Below, in pieces: positions 1 to 12,494 of a stretch of 64,000 nt of DNA. Each line of letters begins with the position of its first letter. Position 1 is the stretch's first letter. Below the pieces are notes generated by a model that had not been told where the DNA came from, did not search any database, and worked only from the letters and a program-made list of their open reading frames with translations. The position numbers and the translations under genes were made by a program. The DNA is from Chrysogorgia sp. JL179-B06 (taxonomy: Eukaryota; Cnidaria; Anthozoa; Scleralcyonacea; Chrysogorgiidae). Where the stretch lies: contig JAYKKM010000043.1 in NCBI GenBank assembly GCA_035772405.1, positions 2,834,501 to 2,898,500 of the forward strand, written 5' to 3'.

Positions 1-1245
1 CTTCTCAAAATATCCTTTCGTTGATCGGGGTTTTTCACCTTCTGGCAGGATGACGAGAAGTGAAATTCGTTGCAATACACGCATTGTATTCTCCCCTTCG
101 TTTCGTCTTGCTTGGCAAAGAATGCAGCAGTCGTTGATTGGTACTTCGGTCGATTATAATTATGGCCACCTTTGTTATTGATTTCCTTATCCTCGGTTTT
201 GAGGCTTTCACTGACCTCCCTGGCTTCGACTTCCGTTTGTATCACCTTCATTATCTCATCAATCTTCCAAGCCTCACTTGGGGACTTTCTTGCGATATGC
301 AACCGCATATCGTTTGGCAGTTTGGACATTATGATTGGAATCAATAAACTGCCATATTGGTCGGATGTGACTCCCAATGACTCCAAACCTCGAATGTTGG
401 CATAGATACGGTCGTAGACAAAGCGCAACGATTTTGCCTTGTCGATTGTGCAAGCTTGAACTTTTAGCAGTTCTTCCATATGCGTAGCGATGAGATGCTG
501 TGGTCTTCCAAAGCGATCTTTCAGGATTTGTATGGCTGAATCGTAATTTGTTGTCGTCAAGGTAAGACCTTGTATTGCTCTTGCAGCCGGGCCTTCCAGT
601 AATGAGTGAAGATAATTGAATTTGTCTATTACAGCCAAACCCTCGTTTTTGTGTACAGCATTTTCAAATATGTCCCAAAATGATGTGTAAGAATTTGCAT
701 CCCCTCGGAATTTTGGCAAATTTAGCTTGGGTAATCTTGGTTTAATGAGATATTGACTTGTCGTGGGACCTTGAACTGGGGCCACTTGTATAAATTGACT
801 CGTCCCGTTGTTATTGATGCTCGTTTCAACTTGATTCTGCTCGACTTCGACTTGAATAATGTTCTCAACCGAAGTACTCGACTGTCCTTCGGTTGCTGCG
901 GTGTGTTTTAGACCATGTGTCGCATTTACACGTTTCTTCAATATGTTATTTAACTTGCGCTTCGTATCTGCAATCTTTTCCGTTATGGTCGACGCCTCTT
1001 CGACTTCACGTTCGATATCTTCGATTTTCGCTTGAGTGAGCACATCTTGGTCGAGCTTCTCCAAGATTTTTTCCTTTGATTGTATGAGACCAGTGAGGGT
1101 TTTGCAAACGCTCCACTGCTTCTTCCGGTATGAGTACGATTTTAAAAATCTCTTCGCATTCTCGAATGAGTTTCGTAAGAACACCACGATGTGCCCCACG
1201 AATTGCAACGACTCTCTCCAATTTATCCTCGCTTTCCATTGACAT
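1..1245 (-). mobile_element. BEL/Pao-type LTR retrotransposon gag, 3' part cut by window edge, one frameshift
   Basis: Read on the minus strand, an almost continuous coding frame starts at an ATG near 1245 (MSMESEDKLERVV) and leaves the window at position 1. It encodes a charged helical N-terminus followed by a region typical of the BEL/Pao gag family (DUF1759-like): LPKLNLPKFRGD, then FWDIFENAV, then YLHSLLEGPAARAIQGL. Near the window edge a CxxC zinc-knuckle-like motif begins (CVYCNEFHFSSSC). Gag would bind and package the element's RNA. One extra base in a C run near 1100 shifts the frame, so this copy is probably defective unless it is an assembly error. Protease, reverse transcriptase and integrase would lie beyond the left edge. 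Confidence 0.8.
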
Positions 1246-1271
1246 GTTGTAGATTACCAAAGGGTTTTAGT

Positions 1272-1289
1272 GCCCCACGTTGGGCGCCA
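1272..1289 (-). other. Primer binding site, tRNA-Lys type
   Basis: On the minus strand the 18 bases start TGGCGCC and end CGTGGGGC. This matches the primer binding site complementary to the 3' end of tRNA-Lys1,2 used by several retroviruses (from memory). It lies about 27 bp upstream of the gag ATG, where an LTR element carries its PBS. The 5' LTR should therefore start just to the right, near 1290. Confidence 0.75.
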
Positions 1290-2171
1290 TTTTATATACT
1301 TTATTTATAATATAAACTGATTAATAATACAATGATTTTGTTCTTCTCTCTCTCTTGTACCCGAGCACGTTGTTCTGTGTCACATGATAATATTAACGTA
1401 ATTTATGTTAATTATGCAGTTCTTTACAGTCGGCGACACGATAAAAACAACAAGAAATGTTGTGAAAAAATCTTTATTTAACAGAATAGTTTGAACAACA
1501 AACATTTCAGACAACATTTGAAAGCTTATTAGCATGATTGTTGAAGAGATGAACAAATGCTTTTCGATATTTTACGACTCTGCCCAAAAAAAGACGGCAG
1601 TTTTTACAAAAAACAAGTATAAAATACTAAGTTCCTACCTCGAGCTGCTCGTCAGTGAAGGAAAAATAGCGGTGAAACGGTTCAGAAAAAAAACATTGAC
1701 AGCCGTGAAACAATCCAAAAATTGTACGAGACAGAATGCTGATACACAGAATTATCCCCGAGTTTTACTCGAAACAGCATGGTTCTGTATCTCCATCTAT
1801 ATTTACTTTGGAAATCGGGGAGGAGAATTAAACTAAAGTCTGCTGCAGATTGACAAGGGTACTTTGAGCTGGACAAAAGTGAAACCGGCTTTAAAACATT
1901 AACAAGCCCAGTCTTTAACTCAGTCTTCCACTCTATAGTTCTGCTTGATCTGACAGCAAAATCGCTTTTTCTTAAGCACATTTTGGCCTCCACTTGCAAG
2001 AGCATGTTCGTATGTTGTTCGTTTTAATATTCTGTTGAATTGAATGTTGATTACGTAAAATCATGTGATCTCACGTGCGCGACTTCCGGAAATAACAAAT
2101 AAAATAATTAAAACATTTTCCCTTACTTTCTTTCAGTTGTTTCTCTCTGATAGTCACCTGTGAATTTCTAC
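1290..2171. other. Putative LTR followed by unassigned AT-rich DNA
   Basis: The part next to the primer binding site should be the 5' LTR of the minus-strand BEL element. A possible outer edge is near 1455, where the minus strand begins TGTTG, but the partner LTR is outside the window so neither edge can be fixed. Beyond it I see no coding similarity; the short ORFs lack recognisable domains. Confidence 0.35.
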
Positions 2172-2284
2172 TAAAACAATTAGTCACCTCAGTGTCGGTG
2201 ATTATCGTTATATTTACCTCGCCGCTTCGCGGCTCGGTAAATATTCACCGATAATCACCTCGACTTCAGTGACTAATTGTTAAT
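2172..2284. repeat. Fold-back element, AACAATTA-ended family, copy 1
   Basis: A near-perfect palindrome begins TAAAACAATTAG and ends CTAATTGTTAAT. The arms carry GTCACCTC and its complement, and the GC-rich loop contains CGCCGCTTCGCGGC. The same ends and a TTCG/CTCG-rich loop recur at 7.7, 14.5, 20.2, 22.8, 52.8 and 53.1 kb with unrelated arm sequences. Confidence 0.75.
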
Positions 2285-4053
2285 TATGTATTAATAATAA
2301 TGAAATCTTAAGATTTTGTTATCACTGTAATACTATCTCTATTATTATATTTAATCGCGATTTCTTTCAAATATAGAAACCTCTTTCTTACCTTCAACAC
2401 ACAAACTTCGCCCTGGACTTTGAAAACGAAACTGATGATCTTTCACATTCCGCAACATCCGTCTGCTCTTCAGTATAAAAACTGACCAAAGTTTCACGTG
2501 ACGTCAGAGGTCCGACGGACCTTTCAAGCATTTGATGCTAACCACTCGATGGCAAATTTATCTCCCGTGAAGTGGTATTCACATGGAAATACATTTACCC
2601 TCAACTTAACTTGTATCGCCATATTTTCTTGAGAGGAATTCTATGATTCTTGAAACAAATAGTGTTTTCACAATAATTTATATCAGTGTTTGTAGTTTCA
2701 ATAATGCATGGTACATTTATAAACAACATTTTTTATATAATACATTGTGTACAACAGTTGTCATAAGCCATCAAGCATGATCTTTTGGAAATAAAATTAC
2801 ATTTCTCATGCCACGCCATATGTTAAATTTGACAAATTCCTTTTAAGCGGCCAACCCCTATTAAGCGGCCACGTACTTGCCAATTCCCAGAGGGTGGCCG
2901 CTTAATATAGGGTTCCACTGTATAATAGTCTAATAACTCTTTAGATTTAGCATAATGGTCATAGTATGCTATGGACAGTAACTACTAAAATATTTCAGTT
3001 CTTTGTTATAAATAGAGCTGAGGTAGCGTGCTATTGCCGTTACAACTTTTATTTTAAAAACACTGTTGACATTTTTTCTGTTACATGTTTGCTTTCATAT
3101 GAGCGGAAGTACCTAGTTATTGTTGTACAGCCAAAACCAAATTTACTACCAAACAGCAGTAGACCAGCTATACGACCCAGAAGAACCATGGACATGGAAA
3201 TCTATCTGCACCAGATGTAACACAGCGCGTGGTCTCACGAGTGCGACCTGTTGTTGTAGCTAACAATTTTTAGAATTTTGCGCGCGGAGCGAGATTCCTT
3301 TGTCTTTTGAGCTCTTAATAAAATTACTTCCGCACGAGAGCTCACAGGTCAGGGCGTCTCGCTCCGCGCGGACCTAATTTATTAATTCCTTTTTCTCTCA
3401 ACTCACTTCGGGACCGCAGTAATTGGCGATTGCTGTTGCGGCCACCCTGCCACATGTACTATACTTATAATACAACCTAGCAAATAACTTATCCATAGAA
3501 TCTTAATCACTAAAAAATCAAATATTTGTGGCGAAACGAAATAAATAAATAAATAATTAACAAAGCTTTGTAAATACGTATGCTGTTGAGATTTTGAATA
3601 GTACATGTGCCATTTCTGTAAGTGGTCGTGAAATTGAATTATGAGTACGACTTCACTTCTGCATCTATATAGAGGCTATTACAATTTAATACTATATAAA
3701 ATATTGTTTTCACGACGAGAAGATAAAATTTATTTATTTTTTGTATCGTGAGCGGGCGGAATCCTAGCCTTTCCTGCAACCTGATTGGCTGCAGCAGCGG
3801 GCGGAATTTTACGATATTTTGACCGTTTCACGAAATCCTAAATGCTAAAAAATTTTATCGTGATTTTTGCTTCATTATTAACTGGAAAATGGAAAACAAA
3901 TACAGAATTTGATTCAACTAAGTTGCAAATAACTATATTATACAAAAACTAAAGTATTTTGGTTTGTTTCTCTTTCCTTATCCAAATAATGCAGTTTTAC
4001 CGAACTAAAGTAACTCAAGTCTTTTACCTTGTATAATAAATAATTTACCGTTT
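2285..4053. other. Non-coding stretch with dispersed repeat fragments
   Basis: No convincing gene. Around 2846-2930 is a fragment with inverted copies of TTAAGCGGCCA, typical of a fold-back interspersed repeat. Around 3280-3378 an inverted pair GCGCGGAGCGAGA / TCTCGCTCCGCGC forms another hairpin. The rest is AT-rich without identifiable content. Confidence 0.5.
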
Positions 4054-4262
4054 TTGGTCGGTCTCAAACTCCGTCCACTTGCAAATGGAGCGTACAACCC
4101 GTGGTCGTCCATGATCTTGCCAAGATTAATCCGCTACTTTGTTCCAAATCCAATCACACTAAATATCAACGCAACACTTACTTTACCAGCGTCTCCTGAA
4201 GTAGCACCACTATCGTCTTTAGAAATCAGTTTTCTCAAGTTCTCACCACCAATACCATAGTC
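4054..4262 (-). pseudogene. Relic of Polinton major capsid protein
   Basis: Minus-strand translation gives ENLRKLISKDDSGA, then SGD and KVS, and later DHGLYAP. These match, in order and roughly in spacing, residues about 125-190 of the putative major capsid protein of element 1 (37,584-38,822). The relic holds a stop codon between the two blocks and neither end of the gene. It shows that an older Polinton was present at this locus. No terminal repeat or other Polinton gene was recognised beside it. Confidence 0.7.
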
Positions 4263-4274
4263 AATCATATTATT

Positions 4275-4676
4275 TTTGTTCGAGACATTAGAGAAGGATT
4301 GGAACGTTTGTTGGAAGCATTAGAAGAGAAATGAATACTCGACACTCTGGAAAATCAAGTCCATGTGGATGAAGTCTCCATTACCGAATACCAGAAGATG
4401 TTTCCACTGATCGAAGCAATATACGAGATTGCAATATATAAGATTGGTCACCCCAGTCAACGACAACACGACTGTCTTATGATGACAGAGGAAGATAGAT
4501 GGGAACTTTACTGTAAAGACATTTGTGTATTTGCGTTTGTCAACGATAAACAAATTATTTGGGACAAGTTTGTTGAAGCAACAAGAGTGTTAAAAATCAG
4601 ATGTCATAAAGATGCTCTTGAACGTTCAAGACATTTAGAAAACGCGTGTTGTATATACGTTGTGGCAATTGTGTAG
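4275..4676 (+). pseudogene. Unknown protein fragment with one in-frame stop
   Basis: A plus-strand frame reads IREGLERLLEALEEK, meets a TGA near 4333, then continues in the same frame through EYQKMFPLIEAIYEIA, EEDRWELYCKD, WDKFVEATRVLK and RHLENACC to tandem stops after 4676. The composition (amphipathic helices, acidic and aromatic mix) looks like real protein rather than chance ORF. I do not recognise the family. It sits between the capsid relic and the GRF zinc-finger relic and could belong to the same decayed element, which is inference. Confidence 0.4.
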
Positions 4677-4910
4677 TGATACGGAACCAGAGATGAAGTG
4701 TATTTTAGGCTATCTCAATTATTGGAGAGAAAGTAATAAATAATTTTTTTGTATAACAACTAAACAAGTGTTGCGTTTCGTCTTGTATAACATTGTTATC
4801 GCTTCACTTGTGTTCAGCCGTGACGAACGGAAGTCATTTGCGCGCATGAAATGGGTTATATAAACTCGACTTCTATTCCATCAGCGTTAGTATATTATGA
4901 TATCGCTGCA

Positions 4911-5383
4911 ATGATGGAGTGTCTACATGGTAAACCTGCGTCTGCCTCAACTACACAGAACGGTCTATTTTGGTTTTGTGCACAAAAACCTAGTTGTAAA
5001 TTATTTTGCCAAGAAGATTGCTATACATGTCTGGGAAAGCCGTAGCATCCTTCCACGAGAGTGGTTGTATATACATCCAACGTACTATGCCCATGGAAAA
5101 CTAACACAGATACGAATGGCCGTGAAAGATAAGATGAAAGAAAGTTACGAAAGACCATTCTTCGTTTGTTCCGACCGAACAAATCCCTGCTCATTTTGGC
5201 AATGGGCAGATGTTAGAGAGTAACAAGCCGTTTTGTCGCCATGGTCTAACATGCCGCGTACAGAAAGTAAAGAAAGAAGGACTCAACAAAGATCGTTTAT
5301 TCTATTCCTGTCCTAATGAGAAAGAAAACTCCTGTGGCTATTTTGAGTGGAAGGTTGTCGAAGAAGAAGAGTCGCCTCTATGA
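4911..5383 (+). pseudogene. GRF-type zinc-finger protein relic, three fingers in three frames
   Basis: Three GRF-like zinc-finger segments follow each other but sit in different reading frames. The first reads CLHGKPAS with FWFCAQKPSCKLFC (frame of 4851). The second reads RPFFVCSDRTNPCSFWQWAD, ending at 5223. The third starts at 5210 and reads PFCRHGLTCRV with LFYSCPNEKENSCGYFEW, ending at 5383. GRF fingers bind single-stranded DNA and occur in NEIL3, APE2 and TOP3A. At least two frameshifts separate the pieces, so this is a broken gene or domain array. The C/H/C/C pattern and the terminal FxW give good support for the domain; the parent gene is not identified. Confidence 0.65.
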
Positions 5384-6115
5384 TTTTTGCGATGTTTTCT
5401 TTAGTAAACCTCCATTGTATATACTACTCCTTCGCCCGCCCCACGCTCTCCCGCCCCACGCTCTCCCGCCCCACGCTCTCCGCCATTTCTCCTTGCGAGC
5501 GCGGAAGAAGCTCGCCCCCAGGGTACCATTGTACCGATATATTGCTAGAGCTACTGGAGAGGAATTCATTAAAATGATAAATTTAGCTGTGTTCCCATTA
5601 GGAGATCTAGTTGGTCTGGAAGTACGGATAACGGGAAGGACGGACGATTTTAGATTAATTAATTCATGTGTTATTTTGAAAAATAAAACCATGTCTAAAT
5701 ATTCATGCCACCAGATTGGGATGAGCGACAAGTACTGCATCCTGGTGTTGTAGTTCATAGCACAGGAAAATGGCAGGTTAAGGATGTATTTGGTTGCTCT
5801 CCTCTGAATTCGTTCCAGCTGGATTATCTGTTCAATCGACTGTGGAGTCCAGATTTGTGTCGCGTATCCCAGGTGGGGACGCACCAAAGCAAGATATAGC
5901 GTGCGTCTCACCACAGTATTCTGGATGAACCTAGTGTTCCTTCTGATGTATCCGAGGAGTTTATTTGCCAGTGAAGATTGTTCGTTTACTTGTTTATTCC
6001 ATGTTAAGTTGCTTGTTACCCAGACGCCAAGATCTCTTTCAGTTTCTGTTGGTTCTAGGGTGGAGTTGTTGAACTATAAGTGCGTTCTATTGGCTTGGTC
6101 TTTTTTACAAATCTA
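5378..6115 (-). mobile_element. LINE (jockey/CR1-like) reverse transcriptase C-terminal fragment
   Basis: On the minus strand the frame reads ETERDLGVWVTSNLTWNKQV, then LYLALVRPHLGYATQIW, then QLERIQRRATKYI. This is the conserved tail of reverse transcriptases of non-LTR retrotransposons. An in-frame stop lies near 6077 and weaker similarity continues to about 6115. The finger, palm and endonuclease parts are missing, so it is a truncated dead copy. Its 3' end runs into three tandem copies of a 15-bp unit (CCCGCCCCACGCTCT) at about 5434-5482, which produce the RAWGG repeats. Confidence 0.75.
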
Positions 6116-6299
6116 CACACATTATGTAAACCTCTAAAAAAAGCGGAGTGTGTTCTTGGTGGGGACCAAATTTCCGAAGGGGGGGCGGGGGCACATTTTC
6201 TGGGGGGCCAAATTTCCTGTGACACCGGTGGTTTTAAACTTTTTCACACGAACTTGCTTAACAGACGTAATGGTAAAGAACGGAACAGTTCTAGGATTC

Positions 6300-6660
6300 T
6301 TACTTGTTGTTTGTTCTGTGTCTGGTTCAACAGCTCGCTTGTGGCTTCCTATACTTCATCAAGTATCGTCGGTTCCGGCGTCTGGCAGCCAGGGATATCC
6401 TCTAACTCTGTTACAAACGAGTCATCATTCCAATCTCTTTTGAACCATTGCCGTTGCTCTTCAGATCACCCATCCATCATATCAGCGGAAATCCCACAAC
6501 TCTCGTTCTAAAACACGCGATCAAATCCACTTGACCATATTATAATCCGTTGCCAAAGAGCTGCTTCTCGATGCCTTTCGTCAAAGTCGAAAAACCATTC
6601 CAACACTTCAATCTCCTCGATGGTTGTACAGCCTCTAATAACATCAACAGGATCCATTTC
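6300..6660 (-). pseudogene. Unknown coding-like fragment with in-frame stops
   Basis: From an ATG near 6658 the minus strand reads MDPVDVIRGCTTIEEIEVLE, continues to an in-frame stop after SGFDRVF, and resumes with QRQWFKRDWNDDSFV. The acidic, tryptophan-rich composition suggests old coding sequence. I do not recognise it. Confidence 0.25.
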
Positions 6661-6930
6661 TATCAAAGAAACACATATTAAATATGGTTAAAATACTAAA
6701 ATACATAGTGTACGACATAATATAATATAAATCATGCACACAACAAAATCTTACCTTCAATCAAACAATAAAACGTCGAAAATAATTCTCCAGGAGAAGC
6801 GAAAACACTATCAAAGACAGCAAACTGTAAAATCTACAAGTATAGTACACTGTAGGAAAAGTAACAATTAAACAAAGTCACCGGGCTTATATATATATCG
6901 CTATATCCGTTCGCTATATCCGTTACGGTG

Positions 6931-6950
6931 GATGGGGGGGGGGGGGGGGT
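6931..6950 (+). repeat. Poly-G tract
   Basis: A run of about 18 G residues. Similar G runs occur near 11,036-11,060 and 12,982-12,992. Confidence 0.8.
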
Positions 6951-6954
6951 ACCT

Positions 6955-7262
6955 ACTTCCAATCGATTGATTGGAGATTTGTGTATTATTTTGGTTGGAG
7001 ACTTCTTTGTATCCACTGATGATGTGAGACAAATATTTTCTTTGGTTCTCGTCTATTTCCTCGTAGTCGTCCAGCGTGGCCTGTTATTTCACAGTTAACA
7101 TGTCGCGGTTGGCCAGATTTCTTCAGTTTTGTCACGAGAGTTTTCCTGATGCTGTGATTTGTCAACTTTTTATTTGTTATCAATACAAGCAAGAGGCCAT
7201 GGATTTCATGATAGTGCCAATGGTATTTTGTCCCATTCGAACTTTCATTGGCGTATACCACA
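6955..7262 (-). pseudogene. Tyrosine recombinase-like C-terminal fragment (Crypton/ZMYM-like)
   Basis: The minus strand reads ESSNGTKYHWHY, then LTNHSIRKTLVTKLKKSG and NCEITGHA. The HxxR box and the following GH box are spaced as in the catalytic C-terminus of tyrosine recombinases related to Crypton transposases and animal ZMYM/QRICH proteins. A one-base shift in GGCCACGCTGG then moves the frame to LDDYEEIDENQRKYLSHI, which continues the family pattern. The N-terminal part is absent. I read it as a dead transposon or gene fragment. Confidence 0.6.
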
Positions 7263-7690
7263 CATCATAGGTAGCCCAGACACACATTGCGAGTATGAAT
7301 AAATATATAGTTAGATTACTATTTTTTTTATAATTAATTTATTTACTGTATACGGTGTACTGATATAGTGTGATTAATATTCAATATACAATTTGAATTC
7401 TGAATATATAATAATGCAATTACAAATATTGTGGAATATCATTCATTATAAAATAAGTCGTGTCTTACGCACGCTGTGATTGGTCAGTTACCGTGTTTAT
7501 ATCAGGCTTTAGTATAAATTGACAAGTTTATATCAGAAATCCTCAATTTTCATTGGCTATCGCAGGAGTTACTATCCGCTGATATAAACCTCTGGGGAAA
7601 AAGTCGCCTGATTTTGAAAGAATATTTACTTTTTTTCCATGAAAAATGCGAAATAAAAGTTATTTCTTGGGTTAGAAAGTTGTAAATTTA
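7263..7690. other. AT-rich DNA, nothing identified
   Basis: No ORF with domain character. A 7480-7600 segment with inverted GTTTATATCAG / CTGATATAAAC motifs looks like part of a small fold-back repeat. Confidence 0.4.
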
Positions 7691-7803
7691 TACTAAAACA
7701 ATTAGACAACTCGCCCTTGTTTTCTATGAGCGATAGTCAACTCGGCTCCGCCTCGTTTGACTATCTGCTCATAGAAAACGCGGGCTCGTTGTCTAATTGT
7801 TAA
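7691..7803. repeat. Fold-back element, AACAATTA-ended family, copy 2
   Basis: A palindrome from ACTAAAACAATTAGACAAC to TTGTCTAATTGTTAA. The arms are unlike copy 1 and the loop is CTCGGCTCCGCCTCG. Ends and loop character are shared with the other copies. Confidence 0.75.
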
Positions 7804-7824
7804 ATATAACATGGATGGATTACG

Positions 7825-7945
7825 CCATCGTGATACGCCATCAATTAGCCATCATACGCCATCAATTAGCAATGATACGCCATCAATTAGCCATCATACG
7901 CGATCAATTAACCATCATACGCCATCAATTAGACATCACGGCGCC
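7825..7945 (+). repeat. Short tandem repeat, 21-bp unit
   Basis: About six copies of a unit like CATCAATTAGCCATCATACGC. Its period equals that of the large satellite at 26.9-35.2 kb but the sequence differs. Confidence 0.8.
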
Positions 7946-8029
7946 ATCATACGCAGTAAGGAGAATTTACGTGTTGATAAAAAAGATATTTGTACATTTT
8001 ATTTGTTTTCTACGGGTTATTTTATAAAA

Positions 8030-8220
8030 GAAATAGAAAACATTTTTATCCGTGTTCCCATACGTTATATAAACACGAGTGGAAGTTTGGGAGAACTCGA
8101 AATCGCGTGGAAACACTCGCCCTACAGGCTCGTATTCCCACTATGATTTCTCGTTCTCCCAAACTTCCACTCGTGTTTATATAACAGTTTGTAAACACGG
8201 AAAATGTTTTCTATTTCTTA
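8030..8220. repeat. Fold-back element with GGAAGTTTGGGAGAAC arms
   Basis: Left arm AGAAATAGAAAACATTTTTA through ACACGAGTGGAAGTTTGGG, right arm the reverse complement ending TGTTTTCTATTTCTT. A relative with the same arms lies at 18,297-18,455. Confidence 0.75.
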
Positions 8221-9960
8221 AGTATGATATAAGCTTGTACCACACTGTTACTGGAATTCAATGTATGGAACAGAAAAGTTTCGTTAGAGTGACATCGAAA
8301 GTTTGAAAGTATTGGCTGCGACAGTTTCTTGCCCGTTAAAACCGATACTCCCATGAGTTCCAAGATTTGCCCAAAATACAATGCTCCGATTGTGGGAAAC
8401 AAGAATTAAAAAGTTTGATAAGTTTGGTACGAATTTCAAGTGAATGAGTACCGGTAAATGGAAGGCAAAAATATATAACGCGCTTAGGGATAGTAATATC
8501 ACTAACAGAAGGAGAAAAATCCTTATAAAAAACTGCCCGTAAGACAACGGTCGAATGCGCCGTTATTTACACACGTGCATCTCGGAACACATGGGAGTCT
8601 CGGCTTTAACGGCAAGAAACTGTCTCAGCCTTCACTTTCAAACATTCGATGTCACTCAGACAATGTTGCCTTGACTCTTGAGCATTACGAATACGAAACC
8701 AACCGATTGACTGACGTTTGTCACGATCAAGGTGTTGACAACGTTGTTTAGGGGAGAGGGGCGCCGCGACGCCATTTACGCTTTGTTTCAACAATTTTGT
8801 CACTGATAATGTAGCTGACATTCGCATTCAAATCGAATTCGTCCCTTAAGTTTGAATTTGCTTGTCATGAGTAATGAGTTCGATATTCAGTCAATAAATT
8901 CCAGATTGTAAGCACTTAGTTCCATATTGTTACATCCCTTGGTGACTGAAGTGTTGTTGTAGATCTTGAATTTCCACAAGTGCAGGTATAAGTTTTTATA
9001 ATTTTTTATTCTGCATGTTTACATTCATCTGTGTTCTCTGTCATCTACCAGTAAATGGGACGATATCACAGAAAACAAAACCTTCAGCTTGAAAAGCCTT
9101 TTTTAGATCCTCCTACGGTAACAAAAAGTAAAAATAGGGTAAGATGAAATTTTTCAAAAAAAAACCTAACTCGTGGTGAGAATATTTCTCACTCGTTCGC
9201 TTCGTTCAATGTAATATCCTCTTTCTATATATGAATAATTACATTAATTAGTTATGTTATAGTTTGAATAGCTATATGTCAAGTTTGTACACAATTATAT
9301 GTCGTATAATCGCTCGTTGATCTTAGACGATGTTTACTTACAGTTAAGAGTTATACTTACAATAAAGTTGATTATTTTACACTCTGTGCAAATCTGTACT
9401 TTCTCTTTTCCTCTGTCCATGCTTTTCTACCGCCCTTGCGGTCTGCCTCCATCCGTCTCTACCTCCCTCCACCCATCCGGCCCCTTCTCTCTTACTCCTC
9501 TATCCATCCATCCGCTCACCTACACACCAACCCATGAAAGCACCCACCTATACTCTGTATATGAATATACAGATTCATAAATAAGTGTAACCTTATACCT
9601 CTATGAATCTGCACGGACCCGTGTACTAGTTCAATTTATAATCCAAAAACTAGTTCAATTTACCCCAAAACAAACAAACTATATTTCTAATACCAGAAAT
9701 ACGTATCCCCAATAATCCCTCACCCGCCTTAGAGTTTCTTTTTCCTCATCCATGGTCACAGGGGCCCAGACCGCGCCGGCCGTGTATTTTTAGTCTGTAG
9801 ATAAAGGCCGTTTCTTTGTACATAGATTTTGAACGTTATCTCGATCAATATTTGGCTGTTTTCAATTCTGAAAGATTTGCCACTTTTTTGTTCTTACAAA
9901 CGTTCTGACATCATCTGTGCATGTATAACTGAACAGACAGCAGCAAAATGGAATCTATTT
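8221..9960. other. Non-coding stretch, nothing identified
   Basis: No supported gene. A pyrimidine-rich segment with CTCTATCCATCCATCC-like simple sequence lies around 9400-9550. Confidence 0.45.
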
Positions 9961-11385
<1,425 letters not shown>

Positions 11386-11386
11386 A

Positions 11387-11897
11387 TTAAAGGGACACTC
11401 CGGCCCAAATACAAATGCAGTTCATATGAAAGATCTTACTGACTTTAGTTTATTTCCAAAGTTTCAGCATTCCTAATCAATTTAGTTGAGAAGATATTGC
11501 TAGTTGAAGTTGAAAATTTGAGGATTTTGACGCCATATTGGTTTTGAAAATATGACGTCATTGAGTGATTCTTTATCGTCAGTGGAGTTGTTTTGATGGC
11601 GATCACATAGTGATAGTTATTGTGAATGGTCTTTGGACGAAAATTAGTCGAAATAAACTATTTAGTTCATCATGCAGGAAAGTAGAGGAGCTTCTTAGGC
11701 ATAATACGAGATCACGTCACTCAGTGACGTCATATTTGAGAAACAAAATGGCGTCGAAATTGGACAAACTCTCCAACTTCAACTAGCGACATCTTCTCAA
11801 CTAAATTGATAGGAATGCTGAAACTTTGGAAATAATCTAAAGTCAGTAAGATCTTTCATATGAACTACATTTGTATTTGGGCCGGAGTGTCCCTTTA
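11387..11897. repeat. Fold-back transposon-like element, TTAAAGGGACACTCCGGC ends
   Basis: Inverted arms of about 150-200 bp start TTAAAGGGACACTCCGGCCC and end with the reverse complement. The direct repeat ATACTA lies on both sides, consistent with a 6-bp target duplication. There is no coding capacity, so it fits a non-autonomous (MITE-like) element mobilised by a transposase elsewhere. Confidence 0.75.
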
Positions 11898-12269
11898 AAT
11901 ACTAATAGTGAAATAATGACATTCTCAGAATCTGTAACTCAATTATATCGGTTAAAAATTTGTTAAGGGAATCTAATTGACATAAATATGATTGCTTAAA
12001 ATTCTCCCATCAATTCTCCGCGTGAAAAATTGAAAAGTTTCCTCAATCTTGTTGCCAAGACAAATGTTCCTCAGGATCCGGGATCGTGAGATCCCACTCT
12101 TTTCCAGGTCTGTTCTTTTGTAAGAAATCCTAGAATACGATTACACGAAATAATGTGCTAATGTGTTCCTTTAGTAACACGAAAACTATTAGTTCTATAG
12201 TAAAAGTATAGTACATGTTCAATGGCTTAAAGTCCAGTTGGCTGTTCAGTTTAAAGCGAATTAGGGAAT
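11898..12269. other. Non-coding, nothing identified
   Basis: No ORF or repeat structure that I can support. Confidence 0.4.
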
Positions 12270-12494
12270 GGTATAATCACTAGAAAGCATACTTTAAAAT
12301 GAGGTTTTTCGCAGGGAAACTGAAAACAAATTGTTCTAGGGTTAGTATGAATGTTACTATGAAGATTAACGAGGGTTAAGATAAGATTTTATTTTTGGTT
12401 AGTTTTCGAACCTTTATGCTATACCCTCATACAATTTGTTCTCAGTTTCTCCGCGGAAATCGTACTTTAAAGTATACTTTCTAGTGATTACCAT
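12270..12494. repeat. Fold-back element with TAATCACTAGAAAG ends
   Basis: Left arm TAATCACTAGAAAGCATACT pairs with right arm AGTATACTTTCTAGTGATTA, with further pairing of ACAAATTGT and AGGGT blocks inside. No coding capacity. Confidence 0.7.

Noticed and set aside
5316..5753. 145-aa plus-strand ORF with PPHALPPHAL repeats
   Set aside because: It is the reverse strand of the LINE reverse transcriptase fragment and a 15-bp tandem repeat.
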